Part shown: piece by piece, positions 8,441 through 16,180 of the stretch
How positions within the stretch are numbered: position 1 is the stretch's first letter
How the letters are laid out: each line of letters starts with the position of its first letter
From: Actinomycetes bacterium
GTDB lineage: Bacteria; Actinomycetota; Actinomycetes; Propionibacteriales; Propionibacteriaceae
Length of the DNA stretch: 39,267 bases
Assembly: GCA_023443125.1 (NCBI GenBank)
Contig: JAEZVO010000086.1
Location: forward strand, 1 to 39,267
Reading direction: 5' to 3'
The notes under the pieces: generated by a model
Database searches by the model: none
Seen by the model: the letters and a program-made list of their open reading frames with translations, nothing else
Told to the model about the DNA's origin: nothing
Program-made: the position numbers and the translations under genes

Positions 8441-8518
8441 CTGCGTCGTTCTCTCGAGCCAGGAACGCTGCGCGCCCGCGCGCGTCGGTAATCCTTCCCC
8501 CGGCCGTCTACGAGTCAG

Positions 8519-8524
8519 TACAGT
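8519..8524 (+). promoter_or_regulatory. -10 hexamer before HerA-like ATPase
   Basis: TACAGT lies two bases before ATG 8527 and eight before GTG 8533. Spacing to a start site favours GTG 8533 as a leaderless start, which would shorten the protein by two residues. Confidence 0.4.
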
Positions 8525-8526
8525 GC

Positions 8527-10173
8527 ATGTCCGTGAGCGAACAACAGATCATCGACGGCTACACCTTCGACGTCCCCTCGGCGACGCTGGGCGTCCTCAT
8601 GCGCGACGGTGAACCCGTCAAGGAAGCGCGCATCGGTATCCCGCTGGGCATGTTCAACCGGCACGGACTCGTCGCCGGAGCCACCGGCACCGGCAAAACC
8701 AAGACGCTGCAGGTCATGGCGGAAGCCCTCAGCAACGCAGGCGTACCGGTGTTTGCCGCCGACGTGAAGGGCGACCTCTCCGGCCTCGCCACCCCCGGCG
8801 AGGGGAACGACAAGCTGCTGGCGCGCGTCGCCCCGCTTGGCCAAGACTGGGAAGCCGCGACGTTCCCCATCGAACTGTTCGCCCTCGGTGGCGAGGGCAA
8901 TGGCGTGCCGCTACGGGCGACGGTGACCGACTTCGGTCCGGTGCTGCTGTCGAAGGTGCTGGACTTGAACTCGACGCAGGAATCGTCGCTCGGGCTCGTG
9001 TTTATGCACGCTGACAAGGCCGGACTCCCACTGCTGGATCTGAAAGACCTCATCGAACTGTTGCGTTACCTCACCGCCACCGACGAGGGCAAGCAAGAAC
9101 TCAAGGCCATCGGAGGCATCTCGACGGCGACCGCCGGCGTCATCCTCCGCTCGCTCATCACCCTCAATGAGCAAGGCGGCGACGTCTTCTTCGGCGAGCC
9201 CGAGTTCGACTCGTCGGAGCTGTTGCGCACCGCCAGCGACGGCCGAGGCGTGATCTCGCTGCTCGAACTGCCACAGCTGGCGTCGCGCCCGGCGCTGTTC
9301 TCCACCTTCCTGATGTGGCTGCTCGCCGACCTCTTCGAGCACCTCCCGGAGGTCGGCGACATCGACAAACCGAAGCTCGTGTTCTTCTTCGACGAGGCCC
9401 ACCTGCTGTTCCGTGGGGCGTCGAAGGCATTCCTGGAGTCAATCACTCAGACCGTCCGGCTCATCCGCTCGAAGGGCGTGGGCGTGTTCTTCGTGACGCA
9501 GACCCCGAAGGATATTCCCGACGATGTGCTCGCCCAATTGGGCTCGCGCGTGCAGCACCAGCTGCGTGCCCACACGCCGAACGACGCGAAGGCGCTGAAA
9601 GCTTCCGTCGCCACCTATCCCCACTCTGACTACGACCTCGAGCGCCTGTTGCAAGAGCTCGGCATCGGTGAGGCCATCGTCACGGTGATGAACGACAAGG
9701 GCGCGCCGACCCCCGTCGCGTGGACGAAGATGTGGGCTCCGACCGCGTCGATGGATCCGACGCCGGAGGCAGAACAGCAGCGCATCGTGCGCGAGTCGCT
9801 GCTGTTCTCCCGCTATGGGGAGCCCGTCGACAGGGAGTCGGCGTACGAGATGCTGACCAAGCGTATGGAAGACAGCGCAGCGGAGGCTGAAGCCGCGGCC
9901 CGGGCGGAGGAAGAGGCGGCGAAGGCCGAGGCAGCCGCCGCGGAGCAGGCGAAGATCGAGGCCGAGCAGCGCAAGGAGTTTGAGCGCGCCCAGAAGGAAT
10001 ATGAACGCCAGCGGCGAGCAGAACAGAAACGCTTCGAGCAGCAGCGGGCGCGTGAGGAGCGCGAGGCGGAGCGTCGTCGTCGGGAACGCGAGCGTCGGAC
10101 GGAACGGGTCATGCGGTCAGTCGGCAAAGACCTGGTTCGCGGCATTTTCGGCATCTTGAAGAAGCGCCGCTGA
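8527..10173 (+). CDS. HerA-like helicase/ATPase (DUF853 family)
   Basis: A 548-residue P-loop ATPase of the HerA/FtsK superfamily. It has the Walker A sequence GATGTGKTKT (51-60), Walker B LVFFFDEAH (about 284-292) and a sensor-like VFFVTQTPKDIPDDV. A long charged coiled coil rich in Ala, Glu, Arg (about 440-535) ends in a short basic tail. The family is common in actinobacteria and proteobacteria; its partner and substrate are not well defined, and no NurA nuclease is nearby. ATG 8527 or GTG 8533 are possible starts. It is convergent with the phosphofructokinase gene, with palindrome copy 2 between them. Confidence 0.88.
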   Translation: MSVSEQQIIDGYTFDVPSATLGVLMRDGEPVKEARIGIPLGMFNRHGLVAGATGTGKTKTLQVMAEALSNAGVPVFAADVKGDLSGLATPGEGNDKLLARVAPLGQDWEAATFPIELFALGGEGNGVPLRATVTDFGPVLLSKVLDLNSTQESSLGLVFMHADKAGLPLLDLKDLIELLRYLTATDEGKQELKAIGGISTATAGVILRSLITLNEQGGDVFFGEPEFDSSELLRTASDGRGVISLLELPQLASRPALFSTFLMWLLADLFEHLPEVGDIDKPKLVFFFDEAHLLFRGASKAFLESITQTVRLIRSKGVGVFFVTQTPKDIPDDVLAQLGSRVQHQLRAHTPNDAKALKASVATYPHSDYDLERLLQELGIGEAIVTVMNDKGAPTPVAWTKMWAPTASMDPTPEAEQQRIVRESLLFSRYGEPVDRESAYEMLTKRMEDSAAEAEAAARAEEEAAKAEAAAAEQAKIEAEQRKEFERAQKEYERQRRAEQKRFEQQRAREEREAERRRRERERRTERVMRSVGKDLVRGIFGILKKRR

Positions 10174-10184
10174 CGAAGGGCAAA

Positions 10185-10232
10185 GATAGATCAAGTTCGT
10201 GGTGGGCAGACGAGCCACGAACTTGATCTATC
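10185..10232. repeat. 18-bp-stem palindrome, copy 2
   Basis: The stem arms 10185-10202 and 10215-10232 are identical to copies 1 and 3; the 12-nt loop differs at one base (C for T). It lies exactly between two convergent genes (stops at 10173 and 10242), as expected for a bidirectional terminator. Confidence 0.9.
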
Positions 10233-10241
10233 TCGACGGGT

Positions 10242-11363
10242 TTACTCGCCCAGCTCGGTACCGACCGAGCGCGCGGTGGTGATCCACGGGTGGTCGAGCG
10301 GCACGAGCGCGAGGTTGCCGGCGACGTCCTCCAGGGGGACGGCCGCGGCGCCCTCGCCCTTCGACGCCACCATGATGCCGGTTTCGCCCGCCTCGATGAG
10401 GTCGGCAGCCGCCGCGCCAATCACCGAACCCAGCAGCCGATCCGCCGTGACGGGGATCCCGCCGCGCTGCACGTACCCCAGCACGGTTACCCGCGACTCC
10501 AGCCCAGTGCGCGCCTCAATCTCGCGAGCCAGACGGAACGGGTGCTCGCGGTGCGAATCTTCGATACGCCGACGGTGCTCCTTCGCCACCGCCTTCGCCT
10601 CGGGCGTCGGGGCCGACTTCACCAACGACTCCGCCGCCTCCAGCTCGGCCGTCGCTGCCGCGTCGCGGGCGCCCTCCGCCACGGCGACCACGGAGAAGTT
10701 CGTGCCCTTGCGCTTGCGTTCCTCGATTTTCTCGACGATGGCATCCAGCTGGTAGGGGATCTCCGGCAGCAAAATCACGTCGGCGCCGCCCGCGATACCC
10801 GCGCCGAGCGTAAGCCATCCGGCCTTGTGACCCATGATTTCCGCGATGATGACGCGGTGATGGGAATGCGCCGTCGAGTGCAGTCGGTCGACAGCCTCCG
10901 TCGCAATCTCGAGCGCAGTGGCAAAGCCGAAGGTGTTGTCGGTATGGGCGATGTCCTTGTCAATCGTCTTCGGCAGATGCACGACGGGGATGCCGGCCTC
11001 ATGCAGACGCAGCGCATTCTTCGCGGTGCCGCCGCCACCCAGCAGCGCGAGGCAATCGAGCTTGTTGCGCTCCACCACCTCGGCGATGTCTGGGATGACG
11101 TCGCGAGGTTCGCCGTCGACCATCATCTTGTGCACCTTGTCGCGGCTGGTGCCGAGGATGGTGCCGCCGAGTGTCAGGATGCCGGAGAGCGAGTGGCGAT
11201 CGAGCTCGGTCCAGGTGTCTTCCGCGAGCCCGCGGATGCCGCCGCGAAAGCCGATGAGCTCCATGCCGTACCGCCCGGTTGCGGCTTTACCGAGCCCCCG
11301 GATCGCCGCGTTCAACCCTGGCGCGTCTCCGCCTGCCGTCAAGATTCCGATGCGCTTGGCCAT
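10242..11363 (-). CDS. 6-phosphofructokinase
   Basis: A glycolytic phosphofructokinase, 373 residues, of the long clostridial/actinobacterial type. Features: GILTAGGDAPGLNAAIRG (7-24), GGTILGTSRD (66-75), GGGGTAKNAL (109-118), PKTIDKDIAHTDNTFGFATA (131-150), EIMGHKAGWLTLGAGIAGGA and VTVLGYVQRGG. In the donor-site loop Gly occupies the place that distinguishes ATP from PPi enzymes (Asp in PPi types), which favours ATP, although the Lys of PKTID also occurs in PPi enzymes. ATG 11363 follows AGGAGGG; an upstream start at 11393 precedes that site. Donor specificity remains uncertain. Confidence 0.85.
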   Translation of the reverse strand: MAKRIGILTAGGDAPGLNAAIRGLGKAATGRYGMELIGFRGGIRGLAEDTWTELDRHSLSGILTLGGTILGTSRDKVHKMMVDGEPRDVIPDIAEVVERNKLDCLALLGGGGTAKNALRLHEAGIPVVHLPKTIDKDIAHTDNTFGFATALEIATEAVDRLHSTAHSHHRVIIAEIMGHKAGWLTLGAGIAGGADVILLPEIPYQLDAIVEKIEERKRKGTNFSVVAVAEGARDAAATAELEAAESLVKSAPTPEAKAVAKEHRRRIEDSHREHPFRLAREIEARTGLESRVTVLGYVQRGGIPVTADRLLGSVIGAAAADLIEAGETGIMVASKGEGAAAVPLEDVAGNLALVPLDHPWITTARSVGTELGE

Positions 11364-11445
11364 GTGGTGCCCTCCTGTAGGTGTTCCCGACAATACCGTT
11401 CACCCTCCCACTTGGGGCAACGTGGGGCTACTCCCGCCCAGATAA

Positions 11446-11451
11446 TAGGGT
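11446..11451 (+). promoter_or_regulatory. -10 hexamer for leaderless flavodoxin gene
   Basis: TAGGGT ends six bases before ATG 11458. An overlapping GATAAT (11441-11446) is an alternative -10. The divergent phosphofructokinase promoter must lie in the same 94-bp interval. Confidence 0.45.
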
Positions 11452-11457
11452 GGAGCC

Positions 11458-11964
11458 ATGAGTCGGATTCTCGTCGTGTACAGCACCCGCGCAGGGACGA
11501 CGGCCCACGTCGCCACCATCCTCTCGAAAGGGTTACGGGCACACGGCCACGAGGTCACCGTCGCATCTGCATCCACTGATCCGTCGCCCGACGGGTTCGA
11601 CTACTTCGTGGTGGGCAGCAGCATCATCGCCAACTCCTGGAACGCCGAGGCCATCACGTGGTTGCAGCAACATCGAACGACGATCGACGGGCGCACTGCG
11701 CTGTTCAACGTTTGCCTCACCGCCGCCAACCCTGCGCAGCGAGACGATGCGCTCGCACTCAACGCCAAAGCGGCGGGCATCGTCGAGCCGCTGGCGATGG
11801 AAACCTTCGCCGGCCGGTACGAACCCCAGAAGGTGTCCTGGTGGCGGCGCCTGCTGATGCGCGCCATCCAGCAGCCCCCGCAGGACCACCTCGACCCCGC
11901 CGCGATCATGCGCTGGGCCGCAGAACTCTCCGCCGTCTTCACCGAAACCTCCGAGGAGCGATAG
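11458..11964 (+). CDS. Flavodoxin-domain protein, HemG-like
   Basis: A 168-residue FMN-binding protein. The N-terminal phosphate loop STRAGTTAHVA (9-19) and the VVGSSIIANSWN segment match the Flavodoxin_5 group that includes menaquinone-dependent protoporphyrinogen IX dehydrogenase HemG. The long insertion VSWWRRLLMRAIQQPPQDHLD is typical of this group. It could oxidise protoporphyrinogen IX or serve another quinone-linked reaction; no haem gene is adjacent. It is co-transcribed with the phosphatase gene two bases downstream. Confidence 0.7.
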   Translation: MSRILVVYSTRAGTTAHVATILSKGLRAHGHEVTVASASTDPSPDGFDYFVVGSSIIANSWNAEAITWLQQHRTTIDGRTALFNVCLTAANPAQRDDALALNAKAAGIVEPLAMETFAGRYEPQKVSWWRRLLMRAIQQPPQDHLDPAAIMRWAAELSAVFTETSEER

Positions 11965-11966
11965 CT

Positions 11967-12416
11967 ATGCACATCATGTTCGTCTGCCACGGCAATATCT
12001 GTCGCTCTCCGATGGGGGAGCGCGTCGCGCGGCGGCTCGCCGATGATCGAGGCCTGGATGTGCGTGTGTCGTCGACGGGCACCAGCGCCGAAGAGTTTGG
12101 CAACCCCATGGATTCGCGGGCTCGCAAGGTGCTCAGCGCCAATGGCTACGACGGTGACGGCCACGTCGCGCGCCAACTCACCCGGCAGGATGTGGATGAG
12201 GTAGATGTCTTCGTCGCGGCCGAGCGTCGGCACGCGCAGCGCATTATCGCGCTGGGTGCTGACCCAGCCAGTGTGCACCTGGTGTCCGACTTCGACCCAG
12301 AAGGCCAACCGGGCGACCCGCTCCCTGACCCCTGGTACGGCGGCGCGGAAGACTTCGACGAGACCCTCGCTGTGCTGGAGCGCGCAATTCCCGCGCTGCT
12401 CGATTCGCTGGCCTGA
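11967..12416 (+). CDS. Low-molecular-weight protein tyrosine phosphatase
   Basis: 149 residues with the P-loop CHGNICRS (7-14; nucleophile Cys7, Arg13) and the general-acid loop DPWYGG (Asp121). These define a working LMW-PTP, which removes phosphate from tyrosine in proteins and may act on kinase or envelope regulators. GAGGAGCG precedes ATG 11967, two bases after the flavodoxin stop. An open frame extends upstream inside the flavodoxin gene but is not coding. Confidence 0.9.
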   Translation: MHIMFVCHGNICRSPMGERVARRLADDRGLDVRVSSTGTSAEEFGNPMDSRARKVLSANGYDGDGHVARQLTRQDVDEVDVFVAAERRHAQRIIALGADPASVHLVSDFDPEGQPGDPLPDPWYGGAEDFDETLAVLERAIPALLDSLA

Positions 12417-12463
12417 CGTCCGACGCACCTCCACCCGGTGGTTGAGTGGCGGCGGTGCGTTGT

Positions 12464-12558
12464 CCGGTGATTGAGTAGCGGACGTAGTCCGCGTATCGAA
12501 ATCCTGAGACGCAGCACCCCGATCGTCGAGTAGCGGCGAAGCCGCGTATCGAGACGCA
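12464..12558. repeat. REP-like cluster C, left part
   Basis: Two plus-strand units: 12464-12503 (GCGGAC/GTCCGC, loop GTA, outer pair GATT/AATC) and 12510-12558 (GCGGC/GCCGC, loop GAA, outer pair CGTC/GACG). The second is identical over 49 bp to 13983-14031. A decayed fragment lies at 12434-12460. The 12417-12822 interval contains no gene I can support. Confidence 0.85.
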
Positions 12559-12568
12559 GCGATTGAAC

Positions 12569-12648
12569 AACTTCACAATCCGTACGCAGAATGCTCTAAC
12601 ACCCCTGAATCGGGCCCTTCTTCTCAGCTGCGTACGGATTATGAAGTT
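12569..12648. repeat. 21-bp-stem stem-loop, single copy of a second type
   Basis: Arms 12569-12589 and 12628-12648 pair over 21 bp with one mismatch, around a 38-nt loop. Stem and loop lengths match the family at 27255, 31913 and 38855. Arm ends are shared (AACT at the outside, CAG at the inside) while the middle differs. It may be a diverged relative. Confidence 0.75.
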
Positions 12649-12657
12649 TCGTGGTGG

Positions 12658-12746
12658 ATGATTTCGATACGCGCCCTTCGGGCGCTACTCAATCACCAGG
12701 ATGGCCGGGTTTCGATACGCGAGCTGCGCTCGCTACTCAACCATCG
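12658..12746. repeat. REP-like cluster C, right part
   Basis: Two minus-strand units: 12658-12700 (GCGCCC/GGGCGC, loop GAA on the unit strand, outer pair GATT/AATC) and 12709-12746 (GCGAGC/GCTCGC, loop GCA, outer pair GGTT/AACC). They precede the aldo/keto reductase gene by about 75 bp. Confidence 0.85.
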
Positions 12747-12810
12747 GTGTGCAGCGAGGATCGCGTTCGAGCATTTGCCGAAATCGTGCCCAGCCTGTAC
12801 GAAGACCAGG

Positions 12811-12816
12811 CAGGAT
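12811..12816 (+). promoter_or_regulatory. Candidate -10 before aldo/keto reductase
   Basis: CAGGAT sits six bases before ATG 12823. The first base deviates from TANNNT. The same bases could act as a weak ribosome site (AGGATGGA), so leaderless initiation is uncertain. Confidence 0.3.
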
Positions 12817-12822
12817 GGACCC

Positions 12823-13866
12823 ATGGTCTATCCCGTGTACACCCCCGCAACTGATCGCTACGACGGCCGCATGCCTTACCGCAAGTGTGGCGCCTCGGGG
12901 CTCCGGCTGCCCGCTATCTCACTAGGACTTTGGCAGAATTTCGGCGATGACAAGCCGATGGGCACCCAGCGCGCGATTCTCCGTCGGGCATTCGACGAAG
13001 GCATCACCCACTTTGACCTGGCCAACAACTACGGGCCTCCGTACGGCCAAGCGGAGGTCAACTTCGGCACGATCTTCCGCCAGGATTTCGCATCGCTTCG
13101 CGACGAACTCATCATCTCCAGCAAGGCCGGCTACGACATGTGGCCCGGGCCGTACGGCCAGGGCGGTGGGTCGCGGAAGTACCTGTTGGCGTCGCTCGAT
13201 CAGTCACTGAAGCGCATGGGGCTGGACTACGTCGACATCTTCTACTCTCACCACTTCGACCCCGAAACTCCACTCGAGGAGACCATGATGGCCCTCGACC
13301 AAGCGGTGCGTTCGGGGCGGGCGCTGTACGTCGGCATCTCGAGCTACTCCGCAGGCAAGACGCGCGAAGCCGCACAGATCGCGCGCGAGCTCGGCACACC
13401 GCTGCTCATCCATCAGCCCAGCTACTCCATGCTGAACCGGTGGGTCGAAGGCGGCCTGCTCGACGCGACGAGCGAACAGGGGATGGGTGTCATCGCCTTC
13501 AGCCCGCTCGCGCAGGGGCTCCTCACTGATCGGTACCTCGACGGTTCCGTCCCCGAAGGCTCTCGGATGGGCCGAGGCGGGTCACTGACGAAGGATCACC
13601 TGGGCGACGAGAACCTCGCCCGCCTGCGTGGGCTGAACGACATTGCTGCTTCGCGTGGACAGTCGCTCGCGCAGATGGCGATTGCGTGGGTGCTCCGCGA
13701 CGAGCGCGTCACGTCAGCGCTGCTCGGGGCGTCCAGCGTCGAACAACTGGAGATGAACCTCGGTGCGCTCGCGAATCTCGAGTTCACCGACGACGAACTC
13801 CGCGCCATCGACGAGTATGCCCAGGACGGAGACATCAACCTCTGGGAACATTGGTCGTCGTTCTGA
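12823..13866 (+). CDS. Aldo/keto reductase, YghZ/Gpr-like
   Basis: A 347-residue NADPH-dependent reductase with the TIM-barrel tetrad: Asp and Tyr in FDLANNYG (about 61-68), Lys in SSKAGY (about 95) and His in YSHHFD. The N-terminus (YRKCGASGLRLPAISLGLWQ) and C-terminus are close to E. coli YghZ, which reduces L-glyceraldehyde 3-phosphate. It may detoxify methylglyoxal precursors. The frame is open upstream through the REP units to 12658, but ATG 12823 gives the family N-terminus. It is transcribed alone. Confidence 0.85.
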   Translation: MVYPVYTPATDRYDGRMPYRKCGASGLRLPAISLGLWQNFGDDKPMGTQRAILRRAFDEGITHFDLANNYGPPYGQAEVNFGTIFRQDFASLRDELIISSKAGYDMWPGPYGQGGGSRKYLLASLDQSLKRMGLDYVDIFYSHHFDPETPLEETMMALDQAVRSGRALYVGISSYSAGKTREAAQIARELGTPLLIHQPSYSMLNRWVEGGLLDATSEQGMGVIAFSPLAQGLLTDRYLDGSVPEGSRMGRGGSLTKDHLGDENLARLRGLNDIAASRGQSLAQMAIAWVLRDERVTSALLGASSVEQLEMNLGALANLEFTDDELRAIDEYAQDGDINLWEHWSSF

Positions 13867-13879
13867 GCTGAGCGGGTGT

Positions 13880-14136
13880 GGTTTCGACTCGCGGGCTTCA
13901 TCCGCGGCTCAACCACCGGGGTGGCCGGCGCGTTCCCCGACCGTCGAGTAGGCGGCGTAGCCGCCGCATCGACAACCGGAGGCGCAGCACCCCGATCGTC
14001 GAGTAGCGGCGAAGCCGCGTATCGAGACGCAAGGGTCGGGGTGTGGTTTCGATACGCCCGCTTTGCGGGCTACTCAACCACCGAGACTCGCGCGGCTCAA
14101 CCACCGAGGTTCGCACGGCTGCTACTCAACCACCGC
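13880..14136. repeat. REP-like cluster D (five units)
   Basis: Fills the convergent interval between the aldo/keto reductase and the PBP gene. Units: 13880-13920 (minus, decayed stem), 13937-13979 (plus, GGCGGC/GCCGCC, loop GTA), 13983-14031 (plus, GCGGC/GCCGC, loop GAA), 14043-14083 (minus, GCCCGC/GCGGGC, loop AAA on the unit strand) and 14091-14136 (minus, fragments). No gene lies here. Confidence 0.85.
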
Positions 14137-14144
14137 GGTGCGCC

Positions 14145-16049
14145 TCAGGAGAGCACCTTCTGCACCAGCGGCCCGGCCACGGAGCCGCCCGAGCTGCCCT
14201 CCTCGACGAACGCCGCGACGGCGTACTTGTCGTTGTAAGCGATCATCCAGGCATGCGTCTTCAGCGCACCGCGCTTGCCGAACTCGGCGGTGCCCGACTT
14301 CGCGCCCGTCGCCACGCCCTTCAGCGCGGTGCCGGTGCCGTGGTCGACGGTGGCGGTCATCATCTTCTGCAGCTCCGCAGCCTCCGTGCTGGTGAGGGGC
14401 TTCGCCGTCGACTTCGCCTGGCGCCCTTCGACGAGCCAAGGGATCACCGTCTCGCTCTTCGCCACCGACGCGGCCACCGCAGCCATGCCGAGCGGCGACA
14501 TCGTCACCTGCCCCTGCCCGATCATCGACGCGGCCCGGTCGAGATCGGCCTTGGGGTCGACGATGCCGAAGTACGAGCGAAACCCCGCGTCGTAGTCCAC
14601 ACCCACCCCGAGCGAGGCGGCGGCATCGTGCAGCTCGGCGTTCGTCACCTTGCTCGACGCCTTCGTGAATGCGGTGTTGCACGAGTGGGCCACGGCGTCG
14701 GCCAACGTGATCTTGCCCGTGTGCGAATACCCCGAATAGTTGTGGAAGACGTGGCTGCCCATGGCATGCGTCGCCGGACATTCGACGGTGGAGGCTGCCG
14801 TGCTGCCCTTGCGCACCAGTGCGAGGGCTGAGGCGATCTTGAACGTGGAGCCGGGCGCGTACTTACCGAACGTGGCGTAGGGGAAGTCACCCGCGTCCTT
14901 CGAATTGGCGGCCGCCGCGACGCCGCCGGTGGCCACGTCGATGACGACGATCGATGCCACCCCAGATTGGCTACTCAGCGCATCCTCGGCCTTCTGCTGG
15001 ACGTTCCGATCGAGCGAGAGCTTGATGGGTGCGCCCACCGACTGCTCCTGGCTGAACACCACGACTGGGTCGAGCTTCTCCGTCGAATCCTTGCGTTGCA
15101 CGAACTCGACGCGCACTCCGGGCACCCCGCCGAGCTGCTCGTTGTACCGCGATTGCAGGCCGCTCAGCCCAACCATGTCGTTCGGCGAGAGTTTCCCGTC
15201 GGATTTCTCAATCATTTCTGCGGTGGGCTTCCCGACGGTGCCGAGAATGCTGGCGGCGAACCCGTCGGTGGGGTTCTGTGTCGACTTGATCTCCCGCACG
15301 TACAGGCCGGGCACGTCGTTCACCTCGGCGGGGATGTCCTGCTGCCTCAGCGTCGCTGCCACCACGAACTGTTTCTCACCGCCGGCCATCAGTTTTTTCT
15401 CGTACGCGGCGGCATCGACGCGCAGGATGCGCGCGAGATGACGGGCGGCCTCCTGCCATACGCCCTTGTCAGCGCTCGATTTATCGATGCCCACCTCAAA
15501 CAGCGAGATTTCCTCGGCGAGCGCCACCCCGTCCTTGTCATTGATGGGCGCGCGCTCTGGGCGAGTGACGATGCGGCGCATGCGGTTGCTGGAGGTGAGC
15601 CGCGAATGAATGATCGACGGCGACCACTCCAGCCGCCACTGGTCGCTCACCCACTTCATGGTGGCCTCGGAACTGTACGTCCAGGGATGGACACCGACGT
15701 CGAGGCTGAACTGCAGCGGGATGACCGCCGCGCGCTCGTCGGCCTTGTAACCGACCTTGCCCACTTTCACCTTCGGCTTGATGCCGTCCATGCCGGCAAA
15801 GATCGTCTCGAGCTCTTCCTGTGCGCTTTGCCCGCTCGACTGCATCGGCACCTTCGAGATGTCCAGGGCCTCGAGCGCCTTCGCGAGTGCCGCTGCCGCA
15901 TCGTCGGCGGAGGGCACGCTTTCCGGCGGTGCAGCTTGTGCTCCCGAGGGCAGTGGGGTCGACGGCGTCTCATTGCCTCCGGGCTCGCTGGAGCACCCGG
16001 CGAGCAGCAGTAGCGCGACGAGCCCCGTCGCTGTCCAACGTCGAATCAC
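14145..16049 (-). CDS. Class B penicillin-binding protein, lipoprotein type
   Basis: A 634-residue transpeptidase cross-linking peptidoglycan outside the membrane. GTG 16049 is preceded by GGGAGG and gives a lipoprotein signal with lipobox LLAGC (Cys19). An NTF2-like MecA_N-type domain (about 45-160) and a dimerisation region follow. The catalytic domain has S401-T-F-K, S456-C-N and K584-S-G-T, all three motifs intact. It resembles the accessory low-affinity PBPs (PbpA/PBP2 type) of actinobacteria. A start at 16079 precedes the ribosome site and is not used. No rodA/ftsW-type gene is adjacent. Confidence 0.9.
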   Translation of the reverse strand: MIRRWTATGLVALLLLAGCSSEPGGNETPSTPLPSGAQAAPPESVPSADDAAAALAKALEALDISKVPMQSSGQSAQEELETIFAGMDGIKPKVKVGKVGYKADERAAVIPLQFSLDVGVHPWTYSSEATMKWVSDQWRLEWSPSIIHSRLTSSNRMRRIVTRPERAPINDKDGVALAEEISLFEVGIDKSSADKGVWQEAARHLARILRVDAAAYEKKLMAGGEKQFVVAATLRQQDIPAEVNDVPGLYVREIKSTQNPTDGFAASILGTVGKPTAEMIEKSDGKLSPNDMVGLSGLQSRYNEQLGGVPGVRVEFVQRKDSTEKLDPVVVFSQEQSVGAPIKLSLDRNVQQKAEDALSSQSGVASIVVIDVATGGVAAAANSKDAGDFPYATFGKYAPGSTFKIASALALVRKGSTAASTVECPATHAMGSHVFHNYSGYSHTGKITLADAVAHSCNTAFTKASSKVTNAELHDAAASLGVGVDYDAGFRSYFGIVDPKADLDRAASMIGQGQVTMSPLGMAAVAASVAKSETVIPWLVEGRQAKSTAKPLTSTEAAELQKMMTATVDHGTGTALKGVATGAKSGTAEFGKRGALKTHAWMIAYNDKYAVAAFVEEGSSGGSVAGPLVQKVLS

Positions 16050-16180
16050 GGTGACCTCCCTTACCCAGGATACTGACACCCACCCAGCAACTGCTTAAGG
16101 TGAGCTACTCTGGAATGGTGCATTGAGAGCCGACGCTCCACAGCGCCCGTGCCACGACATCAAGAGGAAGTCACTCCATT

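Noticed and set aside
2120..14136. CRISPR array
   Set aside because: The repeats are palindromic, vary in sequence, alternate in orientation and have no regular spacers or cas genes.
16080..16180. Possible yybP-ykoY manganese riboswitch before terC
   Set aside because: I looked for the conserved paired core and could not find it; the leader is only about 100 bp.
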